Under the pieces are notes generated by a model. It was not told the origin of the DNA and ran no database searches. It worked only from the letters and a program-made list of their open reading frames with translations. Positions 9,167 through 20,033 of a DNA stretch of 64,000 nucleotides are shown here, in pieces. This DNA comes from Geodermatophilus marinus (GTDB taxonomy: Bacteria; Actinomycetota; Actinomycetes; Mycobacteriales; Geodermatophilaceae). The stretch covers positions 372,001-436,000 of the forward strand of contig NZ_QVQH01000001.1 in NCBI RefSeq assembly GCF_003428645.1, in the 5' to 3' direction. Each line of letters begins with the position of its first letter. The stretch's first letter is position 1. Position numbers and translations under genes: made by a program.

Positions 9167-10786
9167 GTGGAGATCCTCGACGGCATCGGCCAGGGGTTCT
9201 CGGTCGCGCTCGACCCCACCAACCTGCTGTACGTCTTCCTCGGGGTCCTCATCGGCACGGTCATCGGCGTGCTGCCCGGCCTCGGCCCCACCGCGACGAT
9301 CGCGCTGCTGCTGCCGCTGACCTACGAGATCGACCCGACGACGGCGATCATCCTGCTCGCCGGCATCTACTACGGCTCGATGTACGGCGGCACGATCACC
9401 TCGGTGCTGCTGCAGCTCCCCGGCGAGGCGGCCTCGGTCGTCACCACCTTCGACGGCTACCAGATGGCCAAGCAGGGCAGAGCCGGACCGGCGCTGGGCA
9501 TCGCGGCGGTCGGCTCCTGGATCGGCGGCACGCTCGCCGTCATCGGGCTGACCCTGCTGGCGCCGCCGCTGGCCGACCTCGCGGTCGAGTTCGGCCCGCC
9601 CGAGTACGTCGCGCTCACCGCGCTGGGCATCCTGCTGGTGACCTACCTGGGCACCCGCCACCCGGTGAAGAGCCTGTCGATGGCTGCGCTCGGGCTGCTC
9701 CTGGCCACCATCGGCCAGGACGCGATCACCGGGACCACCCGCTTCACCTTCGACCAGATCTCGCTGTTCGACGGACTGGACTTCGTCGCCGTCGCGATGG
9801 GCCTCTTCGGCGTCGGCGAGATCCTCCACAACGTCGAGAAGACGGAGAAGGCCCAGGCCGTCGTCGGGAAGATCAAGAACATCTGGCCGTCCCGCGAGGA
9901 CTTCCGCGCCTCCGCCGGGCCCATCGCCCGCGGGTCGGTGATCGGCTTCTTCATCGGCGTGCTGCCCGGCGGCGGTGGCGTCATCTCCTCGCTGGCCTCC
10001 TACGCCACGGAGAAGCGGCGGGCCAAGGACCCCACCCGGTTCGGCAAGGGGGCCATCGAGGGGGTGGCCGGCCCGGAGACGGCGAACAACGCGTCGTCCA
10101 CGTCGGCGTTCATCCCGCTGCTCACCCTCGGCATCCCGGCGAACGTCGTGCTGGCCCTCATCTTCGGGGCCCTGCTCATCCAGGGCGTCACCCCCGGCCC
10201 CCAGCTCATCTCGCAGAACCCGGAGATCTTCTGGGGCGTCATCGCCTCGATGTACATCGGCAACGCCATGCTCCTGGCGCTGAACATCCCGCTCGTCGGC
10301 TTCTTCGTCCAGCTGCTGCGGGTGCGCTCGGGGATCCTCGCCTCCTTCGCGCTGCTGGTGACCATGGCCGGCGTCTTCTCGGTCAACAACGACCCCTTCG
10401 ACATGTGGGTCGTGCTGGTCTTCGGGATCATCGGCTGGTTGATGAAGAAGACCGGCTTCGAGCCCGGCCCGCTGGTGCTCGCCTTCGTGCTCGGCTCGAT
10501 CCTGGAACGGGCGTTCCGCCAGTCCATGCTCCTCTCGGGCGGCGAGTTCTCGATCTTCCTCACCCGGCCGATGTCCGGCGTCCTGTTCGCCGCCATGGCC
10601 CTGGTGATCACCGTGAGCACGCTGACCGCCCTCCGCCGCCGGCGCCGGAGCCGGCCGGCCACGCCGGGCGAGGAGGACCTCGCCGCGGCCGACGCGACGG
10701 CGGAACCGGAGGGCACGCCCGGCGCCGAGTCGGTGGACCGGGACGCGCGCACGCCGGGCACGGGTGAGCGCGACGACCGCGCCTGA
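9167..10786 (+). CDS. tctA: TctA large permease subunit
   Basis: A 539-residue membrane protein with about ten to twelve helices and the TctA signatures GVLPGLGPTATIALLLPLTY near the N-terminus and GVLPGGGGVISS in the mirrored second half, plus AGIYYGSMYGG and NNASSTSAFIPLLTLGIP. It is the ion-coupled transport pore of the system. The last 50 or so residues are a charged cytoplasmic tail rich in Glu, Pro and Gly. It starts at GTG 9167. Substrate is not predictable from sequence; the CoA-transferase genes downstream suggest a dicarboxylate or 3-oxo acid. Confidence 0.93.
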   Translation: MEILDGIGQGFSVALDPTNLLYVFLGVLIGTVIGVLPGLGPTATIALLLPLTYEIDPTTAIILLAGIYYGSMYGGTITSVLLQLPGEAASVVTTFDGYQMAKQGRAGPALGIAAVGSWIGGTLAVIGLTLLAPPLADLAVEFGPPEYVALTALGILLVTYLGTRHPVKSLSMAALGLLLATIGQDAITGTTRFTFDQISLFDGLDFVAVAMGLFGVGEILHNVEKTEKAQAVVGKIKNIWPSREDFRASAGPIARGSVIGFFIGVLPGGGGVISSLASYATEKRRAKDPTRFGKGAIEGVAGPETANNASSTSAFIPLLTLGIPANVVLALIFGALLIQGVTPGPQLISQNPEIFWGVIASMYIGNAMLLALNIPLVGFFVQLLRVRSGILASFALLVTMAGVFSVNNDPFDMWVVLVFGIIGWLMKKTGFEPGPLVLAFVLGSILERAFRQSMLLSGGEFSIFLTRPMSGVLFAAMALVITVSTLTALRRRRRSRPATPGEEDLAAADATAEPEGTPGAESVDRDARTPGTGERDDRA

Positions 10787-10790
10787 CCGG

Positions 10791-10828
10791 CGGTCCCCGC
10801 GCTCTCCGGGCGGCCGGCGGGGGACCGG
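10791..10828 (+). other. intercistronic hairpin between tctA and the CoA-transferase genes
   Basis: CGGTCCCCGC (10791-10800) pairs with GCGGGGGACCG (10817-10827). There is no T-run, so it may be an RNA-processing or stability structure within the operon rather than a terminator. Confidence 0.45.
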
Positions 10829-10846
10829 GCCGGCGCGGCGCAGGGG

Positions 10847-11518
10847 GTGGCGGTGATCGACAAGCGGGTCGCCTCGACGGCCGCGGCGGTGGCGGGGCTG
10901 GCGGACGGCTCCACGGTGCTCGTCGGCGGGTTCGGTGCAGCCGGCGTCCCCGTCGAGCTGGTGCACGCGGTCCTCGAGCAGGGCGCCCGGGACCTGACCA
11001 TCGTGACCAACAACGCCGGCAGCGGTGAGGGCGACGTCGCCGCGCTCATCCGCGAACGGCGTGTCCGGAAGATCATCTGCTCGTACCCGCGCTCGGCGGG
11101 TTCGGTCTGGTTCGAGCAGTTCTGGGCGGCCGGCGAGATCGAGCTGGAGCTCGTGCCGCAGGGCACGCTCAGCGAGCGCATGCGCGCGGCCGGCGCGGGC
11201 CTCGGCGGGTTCTTCACCCCGACCGGGGCGGACTCGCTGCTCGCAGGGGACAAGGAGGTCCGCGTGATCGGAGGACGCCGGCACGTGTTCGAGCAGCCGC
11301 TGCCCGGGGACGTGGCGCTGGTCAAGGCGTTCCGGGCCGACCGCTGGGGCAACCTCGTCTACCGCGCCGCGGCCCGCAACTTCGGGCCGACGATGGCGAC
11401 GGCCGCGGCCCTGACCGTCGTCCAGGTGCGGGAGTTCGTGGAGCTCGGTGCGCTGGACCCCGAGTGCGTCGTCACCCCCGGGGTCTTCGTGGACCGGGTC
11501 GTCGAGGTGGGGGTGTGA
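10847..11518 (+). CDS. 3-oxoacid/3-oxoadipate CoA-transferase, subunit A
   Basis: The 223-residue alpha subunit of a class I CoA-transferase: the CoA-binding GGFGAAGVP motif at about residues 26-34, then TIVTNNAGSGEGDVAALI, GTLSERMRAAGAGLGGFFTP and ADRWGNLVYR. With subunit B it moves CoA from succinyl-CoA to a 3-oxo acid such as 3-oxoadipate or acetoacetate. PcaI, ScoA and AtoD share these motifs and cannot be told apart here. GTG 10847 is used; GTG 10853 is an equally good start with AGGGGG just upstream. It sits 60 bases after tctA. Confidence 0.88.
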   Translation: MAVIDKRVASTAAAVAGLADGSTVLVGGFGAAGVPVELVHAVLEQGARDLTIVTNNAGSGEGDVAALIRERRVRKIICSYPRSAGSVWFEQFWAAGEIELELVPQGTLSERMRAAGAGLGGFFTPTGADSLLAGDKEVRVIGGRRHVFEQPLPGDVALVKAFRADRWGNLVYRAAARNFGPTMATAAALTVVQVREFVELGALDPECVVTPGVFVDRVVEVGV

Positions 11519-12192
11519 CCGCCGCCCGGTTGTCCCCCGTGGAGGTGGCGAACCGGGTGGCCCGGGACATCCCGGACGGCTCCTACGTCAACCTCGGGAT
11601 CGGCCTGCCCACGTTGGTCGGCGACGTGGTGTCCGCCGAGAAGGAGATCGTCTTCCACAGCGAGAACGGGATCCTCGGGATGGGCCCGGCACCGGCGCCC
11701 GGGCTGGAGGACCCGGAGCTGATCAACGCCGGTAAGCAGCCGGTCACCCTCGTCCCCGGCGGGGCGTTCTTCCACCACACCGACTCCTTCACGATCATGC
11801 GTGGTGGGCACATCGACGTCACGGTGCTGGGCGCGTTCCAGGTCTCCGAGGACGGCGACCTGGCGAACTGGGCGACCGACGACGCCCGCATGCCACCGGC
11901 CGTGGGCGGGGCCATGGACCTCGCGGTCGGGGCCAAGCGGGTGCTCGTGCTGATGACCCACACGACGGTCGACGGCCGCCCCAAGATCCTCCGCCGGTGC
12001 ACGTACCCGCTCACCGCGGCCCGGGTCGTGCACCGCGTCTACACCGACCTCGCGGTGCTCGACGTGGGGCCCTCGGGCCTCGTCGTCCGCGACGTGGTCG
12101 CCGGCCTGCCCCGCGCCGAGCTCCAGCGGCTCACCGGCGCCCCGCTGACGTTCGCCGACGACGTGGCGACCCTGTCGCCCGCCGGGCCGTGA
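11515..12192 (+). CDS. 3-oxoacid/3-oxoadipate CoA-transferase, subunit B
   Basis: The 225-residue beta subunit carries the catalytic glutamate in HSENGILGMGP (Glu50), which forms the enzyme-CoA thioester, and GIGLPTLV and GGAMDLAVGAKRV regions typical of PcaJ/ScoB. GTG 11515 overlaps the stop of subunit A (GTGA), ensuring equal synthesis of both chains. Its place at the end of the transporter operon suggests that the imported acid is activated to its CoA ester. A thiolase for the next step is not in the window. Confidence 0.9.
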   Translation: MTAARLSPVEVANRVARDIPDGSYVNLGIGLPTLVGDVVSAEKEIVFHSENGILGMGPAPAPGLEDPELINAGKQPVTLVPGGAFFHHTDSFTIMRGGHIDVTVLGAFQVSEDGDLANWATDDARMPPAVGGAMDLAVGAKRVLVLMTHTTVDGRPKILRRCTYPLTAARVVHRVYTDLAVLDVGPSGLVVRDVVAGLPRAELQRLTGAPLTFADDVATLSPAGP

Positions 12193-14241
<2,049 letters not shown>

Positions 14242-14244
14242 GGG

Positions 14245-15381
14245 ATGAACGTGCGCGACACCGTCGAGATCGGGCTCAACCGCTTCGCCCGCCGGGGCTA
14301 CGACCTCGACGAGGTCTCGATCGTGCCCTCCCGGCGCACGCGGGACGTCGACGACGTCTCCACCGCCTGGCAGATCGACGCCTTCCGGTTCGAGATCCCG
14401 CTGGTCACCAGCCCGTCGGACGCCGTGGTGAGCCCGGCGACCGCCGTGGCCGTGGGCCGGGCCGGGGGCCTGGGCGTGCTCAACGCCGAGGGCCTGTGGA
14501 CCCGCTACGACGACCCCGAGCCCGTCTTCGCCCGCCTCCGGGACGCCGCCGACGGGGGCGCGCCGCCCACGGCGCTGCTCCAGGAGGTGTACTCCGAGAC
14601 GGTCAAGGCGGACCTCCTCACCGCCCGGGTCAAGGAGATGCGCGACGCCGGTGTCACCACCGCCGTCCGGGTCTCCCCGCAGCACACCCTGCAGCTGGCG
14701 CCCACCGTGCTGGCCGCCGGCGTCGACCTGCTGGTCATCCAGGGCACGATCGTCTCCGCCGAGCACGTCACCACCCAGGGGGATGCGCTCAACCTCAAGG
14801 AGTTCATCGCCGACCTCGACGTGCCGGTCATCGTGGGCGGGGCGGCGAACTACCAGACCGCGCTGCACCTCATGCGCACCGGGGCGGCCGGCGTCATCGT
14901 GGGCGTCGGCGCCGACAGCTTCAGCACCAGCGACGCCGTCATGGGCATCCGGGTGCCGCTGGCCAGCGCCATCGCCGACGCCGCGGCCGCCCGCCGCGAC
15001 TACCTCGACGAGACCGGCGGCCGCTACGTGCACGTCATCGCCAACGGGCGCATCGAGACCAGCGGGGCGATCGCCCGGGCGCTGGCCTGCGGTGCCGACG
15101 CCGTCCAGATCGGCGAGCCGCTGCGGATCGCCGAGGAGGCCCCCGGCGGCGGCATCTGGTGGGACTCGGTGGCCGCGCACCCCCGGCTGCCGCGCGGCTC
15201 CACCTCGGCGCCGCTGCCGTCGGCCGGGCCGCTCGAGCAGGTGCTGCTCGGCCCGGCGGCGGCCGCCGACGGCCGCACGAACCTCTTCGGCGCCCTGGCC
15301 CGCACGATGGCCAAGACCGGTTACCGCGACCTCAAGGAGTTCCAGCGGGTCGACCTGGTCATCGGGGGCCGGGAGGCCTGA
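14245..15381 (+). CDS. guaB3: GuaB3 family IMP dehydrogenase-related protein
   Basis: A 378-residue TIM-barrel protein of the actinobacterial GuaB3 family. It lacks CBS domains and the GSICTTR catalytic loop, the usual active-site cysteine region being replaced by [14 protein letters not shown]. tuberculosis GuaB3 is not an active IMP dehydrogenase; family work points to a GMP reductase-like activity in some members, so the reaction here is open. It follows guaB after 3 bases and overlaps the guaA start by one base (TGATG). Confidence 0.92.
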   Translation: MNVRDTVEIGLNRFARRGYDLDEVSIVPSRRTRDVDDVSTAWQIDAFRFEIPLVTSPSDAVVSPATAVAVGRAGGLGVLNAEGLWTRYDDPEPVFARLRDAADGGAPPTALLQEVYSETVKADLLTARVKEMRDAGVTTAVRVSPQHTLQLAPTVLAAGVDLLVIQGTIVSAEHVTTQGDALNLKEFIADLDVPVIVGGAANYQTALHLMRTGAAGVIVGVGADSFSTSDAVMGIRVPLASAIADAAAARRDYLDETGGRYVHVIANGRIETSGAIARALACGADAVQIGEPLRIAEEAPGGGIWWDSVAAHPRLPRGSTSAPLPSAGPLEQVLLGPAAAADGRTNLFGALARTMAKTGYRDLKEFQRVDLVIGGREA

Positions 15382-16943
15382 TGGAGTTCCCCACCGTCCT
15401 GGTCGTCGACTTCGGCGCCCAGTACGCGCAGCTGATCGCCCGGCGGATCCGGGAGGCGGGGGTCTACTCCGAGATCGTGCCCTCCGACGTGCCGGGCGAG
15501 GAGATCGTCGCGCGCAAGCCCGCGGCGATCGTGCTCTCCGGCGGCCCCTCCAGCGTGTACGCCGAGGGCGCCCCGCAGGTCGACCCGACGCTGTTCGGGT
15601 CCGGTGTCCCGGCGTTCGGCATCTGCTACGGCTTCCAGGCCATGGCCGCCTCGCTGGGCGGCACGGTCGCCCGCACCGGCGACCGGGAGTACGGCGGGAC
15701 GCCGCTGACCGTGACCACGCGCGGCCGGCTGTTCGGCGAGCTGCCGGTCGAGCAGGACGTGTGGATGAGCCACGGCGACGCGGTGTCGCAGGCCCCGCCC
15801 GGGTTCACGGTCACCGCCACCTCCACCGGTGCGCCGGTCGCGGCCTTCGAGGACGTCGACCGCCGGCTGGCCGGCGTGCAGTTCCACCCCGAGGTCCGGC
15901 ACACCGCGCACGGGCAGAGGGTGCTCGAGCACTTCCTGTTCGACATCGCCGGCCTGGAGCCGACCTGGACGACGGCCAACGTGGTCGAGGAGCAGGTCGA
16001 GCGGATCCGCGCCCAGGTCGGGGACCGGCGGGCGCTGTGCGCGCTGTCGGGCGGCGTCGACTCCGCCGTCGCCGCGGCGCTCGTGCAGCGGGCGATCGGT
16101 GACCGGCTGACCTGCGTCTACGTCGACCACGGGCTGATGCGCGAGGGGGAGACCGAGCAGATCGAGCGGGACTTCGTCGCCGTCACCGGCGCCGACCTGC
16201 GGGTGGTCGACGCCCGGGAGCAGTTCCTCGGCGCGCTGGCCGGGGTCGCCGACCCCGAGGAGAAGCGCAAGATCATCGGCCGCGAGTTCATCCGGGTCTT
16301 CGAGCAGGCCGCGCTCGACGTCGTCGCCGACGCGAAGGCGCACGGCGAGAGCGTCGACTTCCTCGTGCAGGGCACGCTCTACCCGGACGTCGTCGAGTCC
16401 GGCGGCGGCACCGGGACGGCGAACATCAAGAGCCACCACAACGTCGGCGGGCTGCCCGAGGACCTCACCTTCACCCTCGTCGAGCCGCTGCGGACCCTCT
16501 TCAAGGACGAGGTGCGCGCGGTCGGCCTGCAGCTGGGCCTGCCCGAGTCGCTGGTCTGGCGGCAGCCCTTCCCGGGTCCCGGGCTGGGGATCCGCATCGT
16601 GGGTGAGGTGACCGCCGAGCGGCTCGACGTGCTGCGCCGCGCGGACGCGATCGCCCGGGCGGAGCTCACCGCGGCCGGCCTGGACCGCGAGATCTGGCAG
16701 TGCCCGGTGGTCCTGCTGGCCGACGTCCGCTCTGTGGGGGTCCAGGGGGACGGGCGGACCTACGGCCACCCGGTCGTGCTGCGCCCGGTCTCCAGCGAGG
16801 ACGCGATGACCGCCGACTGGACCCGGCTGCCCTACGACGTGCTGGCCCGCATCTCCACCCGGATCACCAACGAGGTGCACGAGGTCAACCGCGTCGTGCT
16901 GGACGTGACCAGCAAGCCCCCGGGCACCATCGAGTGGGAGTAA
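15381..16943 (+). CDS. guaA: GMP synthase (glutamine-hydrolysing)
   Basis: The 520-residue two-domain enzyme converts XMP to GMP with ATP and glutamine. The N-terminal class I amidotransferase (1-195) has the nucleophile Cys82 in GICYGF and the catalytic His in VQFHPEV. The synthetase domain has the pyrophosphatase loop SGGVDS, and the C-terminal dimerisation domain ends [27 protein letters not shown]-type. Translation is coupled to guaB3 through the overlapping start. The stop is followed within 3 bases by a palindrome array. Confidence 0.97.
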   Translation: MEFPTVLVVDFGAQYAQLIARRIREAGVYSEIVPSDVPGEEIVARKPAAIVLSGGPSSVYAEGAPQVDPTLFGSGVPAFGICYGFQAMAASLGGTVARTGDREYGGTPLTVTTRGRLFGELPVEQDVWMSHGDAVSQAPPGFTVTATSTGAPVAAFEDVDRRLAGVQFHPEVRHTAHGQRVLEHFLFDIAGLEPTWTTANVVEEQVERIRAQVGDRRALCALSGGVDSAVAAALVQRAIGDRLTCVYVDHGLMREGETEQIERDFVAVTGADLRVVDAREQFLGALAGVADPEEKRKIIGREFIRVFEQAALDVVADAKAHGESVDFLVQGTLYPDVVESGGGTGTANIKSHHNVGGLPEDLTFTLVEPLRTLFKDEVRAVGLQLGLPESLVWRQPFPGPGLGIRIVGEVTAERLDVLRRADAIARAELTAAGLDREIWQCPVVLLADVRSVGVQGDGRTYGHPVVLRPVSSEDAMTADWTRLPYDVLARISTRITNEVHEVNRVVLDVTSKPPGTIEWE

Positions 16944-16945
16944 GA

Positions 16946-17157
16946 GGACCCCGCTGCCCCCCACGCCTCGCAGGCTCGGCGCGGGCCCCTGCAGCGGGGC
17001 CGTTCCAGCAGGTCACCGGGCTCGGCGCGGGCCCCTGCAGGGGGGCCGTTCCAGCAGGTCACCGGGCTCGGCGCGGGCCCCTGCAGCGGGGCCGTTCCAG
17101 CAGGTCACCGGGCTCGGCGCGGGCCCCTGCAGCGGGGCCGTTCCAGCAGGTCACCGG
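16946..17157 (+). repeat. stop-proximal palindrome plus 46-base tandem array (copy after guaA)
   Basis: Outer arms GGACCCCGCTGC (16946-16957) and GCAGCGGGGCC (16991-17001) pair apart from a bulged A; the inner stem CCCaCGCC / GGCGcGGG flanks the loop TCGCAGGCTC. Three 46-base units follow (17002-17047, 17048-17093, 17094-17139), each made of spacer GTTCCAGCAGGTCACC plus a copy of the right half, with a partial fourth unit to 17157. The last partial unit supplies the stop codon of the opposing WYL gene. Its arm sequence differs from that of the groES copy but both arms change together. Confidence 0.92.
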
Positions 17158-17837
17158 ACCGGGTGCGCGTCCGGCGGTGGGGTCCCGTAGACCGCGGGAT
17201 CGCGCTGCGGGGCCGTCTCGGTGGTCAGGTCGGCCCGCTCGATCCGTTCCCAGCGGAACCAGCGCGGCGCGTCCCGCTCGCGGCACCAGCCCACGAGGTA
17301 CCAGCGGTCGCCGGTGCGGGCGAGCAGGTGCGGCTCGACCCGGCGCCGGGACGCCGTCCCGTGCCGGTCGCGGTAGCTGATCGCCACGACCCGGCGCCGC
17401 GCCACCGCCTCCTCCAGCACCGCGGCGGTGCCCGGGCGGCGCACCGGGCCGCTGCGCACCCACACCCGCCCGCCGAGGCGCTCCACCTCCGCCCGCGCCG
17501 ACGGGCCGAGCACGTCGAGCACCTTCTCGAGGGCCGCGCGGCCGTCGGCCGCGAAGGGCGCATCGGACGCGCCGGCCAGCGCGACCGCCACCGCGACCGC
17601 CTGCGCCGGGGTGAGGTTGACCGGGGGCAGGGTCGCGACCGCGTCCAGCACGTACCCACCGCCCGGCCCCGCCGTCGCCCAGATCGGCACCCCGCCCTGC
17701 TGCAGCGCGTCGACGTCCCGCTTGACCGTGCGCGTGGACACCTCGAGCAGCTCGGCCAGCCGCCGCGCCGTCCGGCCGCGGGGGCCGGCCCGGCGCAGCT
17801 CCTCGGTCAGCGCGTGCAACCGGTCGGTGCGGTTCAC
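17151..17837 (-). CDS. WYL-domain transcriptional regulator
   Basis: A 228-residue YafY-type regulator: an N-terminal helix-turn-helix (RTDRLHALTEELRR, then RRLAELLEVSTRTVKRDVDAL, about 3-60), a GxPI/AxxGPGGGYVL wing, and a WYL ligand-binding domain (about 130-215) with RRRVVAISYRDRHG, RRRVEPHLLARTGDRWYLVGWC. The length is short, without the C-terminal WCX extension. GTG 17837 is taken as start. It is divergent from a hydrolase gene with a clear inverted repeat between them, so it likely controls that gene and itself. Its TGA stop lies inside the repeat array. Confidence 0.85.
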   Translation of the reverse strand: MNRTDRLHALTEELRRAGPRGRTARRLAELLEVSTRTVKRDVDALQQGGVPIWATAGPGGGYVLDAVATLPPVNLTPAQAVAVAVALAGASDAPFAADGRAALEKVLDVLGPSARAEVERLGGRVWVRSGPVRRPGTAAVLEEAVARRRVVAISYRDRHGTASRRRVEPHLLARTGDRWYLVGWCRERDAPRWFRWERIERADLTTETAPQRDPAVYGTPPPDAHPVR

Positions 17838-17859
17838 GGGCGCAGATCCTGGCAGAGAC

Positions 17860-17879
17860 GGTGACAGGACGGTGTCACC
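17860..17879. promoter_or_regulatory. perfect inverted repeat, candidate WYL regulator operator
   Basis: GGTGACA-GGACGG-TGTCACC, two perfect 7-base arms around 6 bases, lies in the 64-base gap between the divergent WYL regulator and the hydrolase gene. Position and symmetry suggest an operator; no binding data. Confidence 0.65.
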
Positions 17880-17901
17880 AGGGGTGCGGGAGGGTCCTCG
17901 C

Positions 17902-18486
17902 ATGACCACCGTCGCGCTCTTCCACTCCGCACTCGGCGTCCGCCCCGGCATCACCGACGCCGCCGACCGCCTCCGCGCCGCCGGCCACGACGTGGTCGTG
18001 GTCGACCAGTACGGCGGGCGGTCCTTCGACGACTACGCCGAGGCCGGCGCCCACGTCGAGGCGGTCGGCTTCCCCGCGCTCATGGCCACCGCGCTCGACG
18101 GCGTCGCGGCGCTGCCCGACGGCTTCGTCGCCGCCGGCTTCTCCAACGGCGCGGGCATGGCCGAGTACGTCGCCACCCGGCGGCGGGTCGCCGGCCTGCT
18201 GCTGTTCTCCGGCGCTCTGCCCCTCGCCCTCCTGGGGGACGGCGTGCGCTGGCCGGCCGGCGTCCCCGCCCAGCTGCACCACACCACCGGCGACCCGCTG
18301 CGCCGGCCGGAGTGGACCGACCAGCTGCTCGCCGACGCCCGGGCCGGCGGGGGCGCCGTCGAGGTCTTCGAGTACCCGGGAACCGGGCACCTGTTCACCG
18401 ACCCGGGGCTACCGGCCGAGTACGACCCGGAGGCGGCGGCCCTGCTCTGGGACCGGGCCCTCGCCTTCTGCCGCCGGGTCGGCTGA
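17902..18486 (+). CDS. dienelactone hydrolase family protein
   Basis: A 194-residue alpha/beta hydrolase of the dienelactone hydrolase type. The nucleophile elbow is GFSNGAG (about residues 78-84), so Ser replaces the Cys of classical dienelactone hydrolase. The acid is probably in HHTTGDPLRRPE and the His in YPGTGHLFTD near the C-terminus. No signal peptide, so cytoplasmic. Substrate unknown. ATG 17902; no strong Shine-Dalgarno site. Regulation by the divergent WYL protein is likely. Confidence 0.82.
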   Translation: MTTVALFHSALGVRPGITDAADRLRAAGHDVVVVDQYGGRSFDDYAEAGAHVEAVGFPALMATALDGVAALPDGFVAAGFSNGAGMAEYVATRRRVAGLLLFSGALPLALLGDGVRWPAGVPAQLHHTTGDPLRRPEWTDQLLADARAGGGAVEVFEYPGTGHLFTDPGLPAEYDPEAAALLWDRALAFCRRVG

Positions 18487-18602
18487 CCGCCCCGCACCGG
18501 CTGACCGCCGCAGGGTCACCTGACCTGCGCATCTACCGCGCGGATCGCCTGCCCCTGTGCTGGGGTGTCGGGGAGGCAGGCGTCGACGGAGCGGAGGACC
18601 AG

Positions 18603-19661
18603 GTGACCGGCAGTCCCTGGCCCGCCCTGCCCAGCTGGCTGGCCCTCGTGGGAATGGCCGTCGTCATCGTGGTGGTCGGCGTGCGGCTGACCAAGATCGC
18701 CGACACGCTCTCCGAGCGCACCGGGCTCGGCGACGCCGTCGGCGGGGCGCTCCTCCTCGGCGCGCTCACCTCGCTGCCCGGCAACGTCACCGTGCTGACC
18801 GGCGCCCTGGAGGGGGACGCCGGCTTCGCGCTCGGCAACCCGATCGGGGGCATCGCCCTCCAGACGGTCTGGCTGGCCATCGCCGACCTCGTCTACCGCC
18901 GGGCCAACCTCGAGCACGCGGCGGCCTCGCTGGAGAACGTGCTGCAGTCGGTGATCCTCGTCGCCATGCTGGCGATCCCGGTCATCGGGTACGCCACGCC
19001 CGGGCTGGAACTGGGCTGGTTCCACCCGCTCTCCCTGCTGATCCCGCTGCTCTACGCCTACGGCCTGCGGCTGCTCCGCAAGATGCGGGAGGAGCCGATG
19101 TGGCAGCCCACCCGGACCGACCAGACGGCCGACGACGACACCAACGGTGACGGTGACGGCGAGGACGGCGGCGGGGAGGAGGACCCCTACGGCCGGGTCT
19201 CCACCCGCGGGCTGTGGGGGCGGCTGGCGGCCTTCGGGCTCGTCGTCGGCGTCGCCGGGTGGGTGGTCGGCCAGGCCGGCCTCGGGGTGGTCGCCGCGAC
19301 CGGCCTCGACAGCGGGCTCGTCGGCTTCACGCTCACCACGGCGATCAGCTCGTTGCCCGAGCTCGTCGTCCTGATCACGGCGGTGCGCCTGGGCCAGCTC
19401 ACCCTCGGCGTGGGCAACATCGTGGGCGGCAACGTCTACGACGTCCTCATGATCACCGTCGCGGACCTCGCCTACCTGCAGGGCCCGCTGTACCGCGACG
19501 CCGGCCCCACCAGCCTGGTCCTGCTGGGCGGCACGCTGCTGATGACCGCGGTGCTCGCCGCCGGGCTCATCCTGCGCGACCGCAAGTGGATCGGTTTCGA
19601 GGGCGTGTCCATCCCGCTGGTGTATGCCGGCACGGTCGCCCTCGTCTTCGCCAGCGGCTGA
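18603..19661 (+). CDS. sodium/calcium exchanger family membrane protein (CaCA)
   Basis: A 352-residue integral membrane protein with two homologous halves of about five helices. The halves carry the ion-binding alpha-repeats: LGALTSLPGNVTVLTGALEG with GNPIGG, and TTAISSLPELVVLITAV with GNIVGGNVYD. The loop between the halves (about residues 170-195) is very acidic (DDDTNGDGDGEDGGGEEDP), as in Ca-regulated exchangers. Predicted to exchange a cation (Ca or similar) against Na or H across the membrane. GTG 18603 is preceded by GGAGGACCA. Confidence 0.85.
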   Translation: MTGSPWPALPSWLALVGMAVVIVVVGVRLTKIADTLSERTGLGDAVGGALLLGALTSLPGNVTVLTGALEGDAGFALGNPIGGIALQTVWLAIADLVYRRANLEHAAASLENVLQSVILVAMLAIPVIGYATPGLELGWFHPLSLLIPLLYAYGLRLLRKMREEPMWQPTRTDQTADDDTNGDGDGEDGGGEEDPYGRVSTRGLWGRLAAFGLVVGVAGWVVGQAGLGVVAATGLDSGLVGFTLTTAISSLPELVVLITAVRLGQLTLGVGNIVGGNVYDVLMITVADLAYLQGPLYRDAGPTSLVLLGGTLLMTAVLAAGLILRDRKWIGFEGVSIPLVYAGTVALVFASG

Positions 19662-19682
19662 CCGCCGCCCGCGCGCAGCGGA

Positions 19683-19713
19683 GGGGCCGGGGAGCGATCC
19701 GCTCCCCGGCCCC
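19683..19713. terminator. terminator after the exchanger gene
   Basis: A 14-base perfect stem (GGGGCCGGGGAGCG with CGCTCCCCGGCCCC) and a 3-base loop, 22 bases after the exchanger stop and before the convergent gene that ends at 19737. Confidence 0.85.
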
Positions 19714-19736
19714 TGCCGGACCCGCCCCCCGGCGGG

Positions 19737-20033
19737 TCAGCTGCGCCCGCGCCGCACCCTGCGCACCTCGGTGACCAGCAGCGCGACCCCGCCACCGATG
19801 AGGAGGAGCCACAGCAGGCCGCCGTCGGCCACCAGGTCGAAGGGCAGGACCGCGCCGACCATCGCGGTGATCGCCACGACGACGAACACCAGGCCGGCGA
19901 CGAAGGCGGTCAGGTCGATCCCGCGGCGCTGCGGGCGCGGCGGCGGAGCCTCCATCGGCAGGGGCGCCACGTCCCGCCAGGCCGCCTCCTGCCAGGCGGT
20001 CGGGGTCGTCGGGAACTCGCTGTAGTCAGGCAC
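19737..20033 (-). CDS. small membrane protein of the PspC locus
   Basis: About 98 residues (start GTG 20033; GTG 20051 is possible). The N-terminal 40 residues are soluble and proline-rich, followed by two hydrophobic helices (about 42-62 and 68-86) and a basic tail RRVRRGRS. It overlaps the end of the PspC gene by 8 bases, so the two are translationally coupled. No family recognised. It is probably an accessory membrane partner in the envelope-stress module. Confidence 0.65.
   Translation of the reverse strand: MPDYSEFPTTPTAWQEAAWRDVAPLPMEAPPPRPQRRGIDLTAFVAGLVFVVVAITAMVGAVLPFDLVADGGLLWLLLIGGGVALLVTEVRRVRRGRS

Noticed and set aside
16946-17157. CRISPR-like array after guaA (and at 54259-54570)
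   Set aside because: Units are contiguous copies of one sequence with no unique spacers, each contains half of a palindrome, and no cas genes are present.
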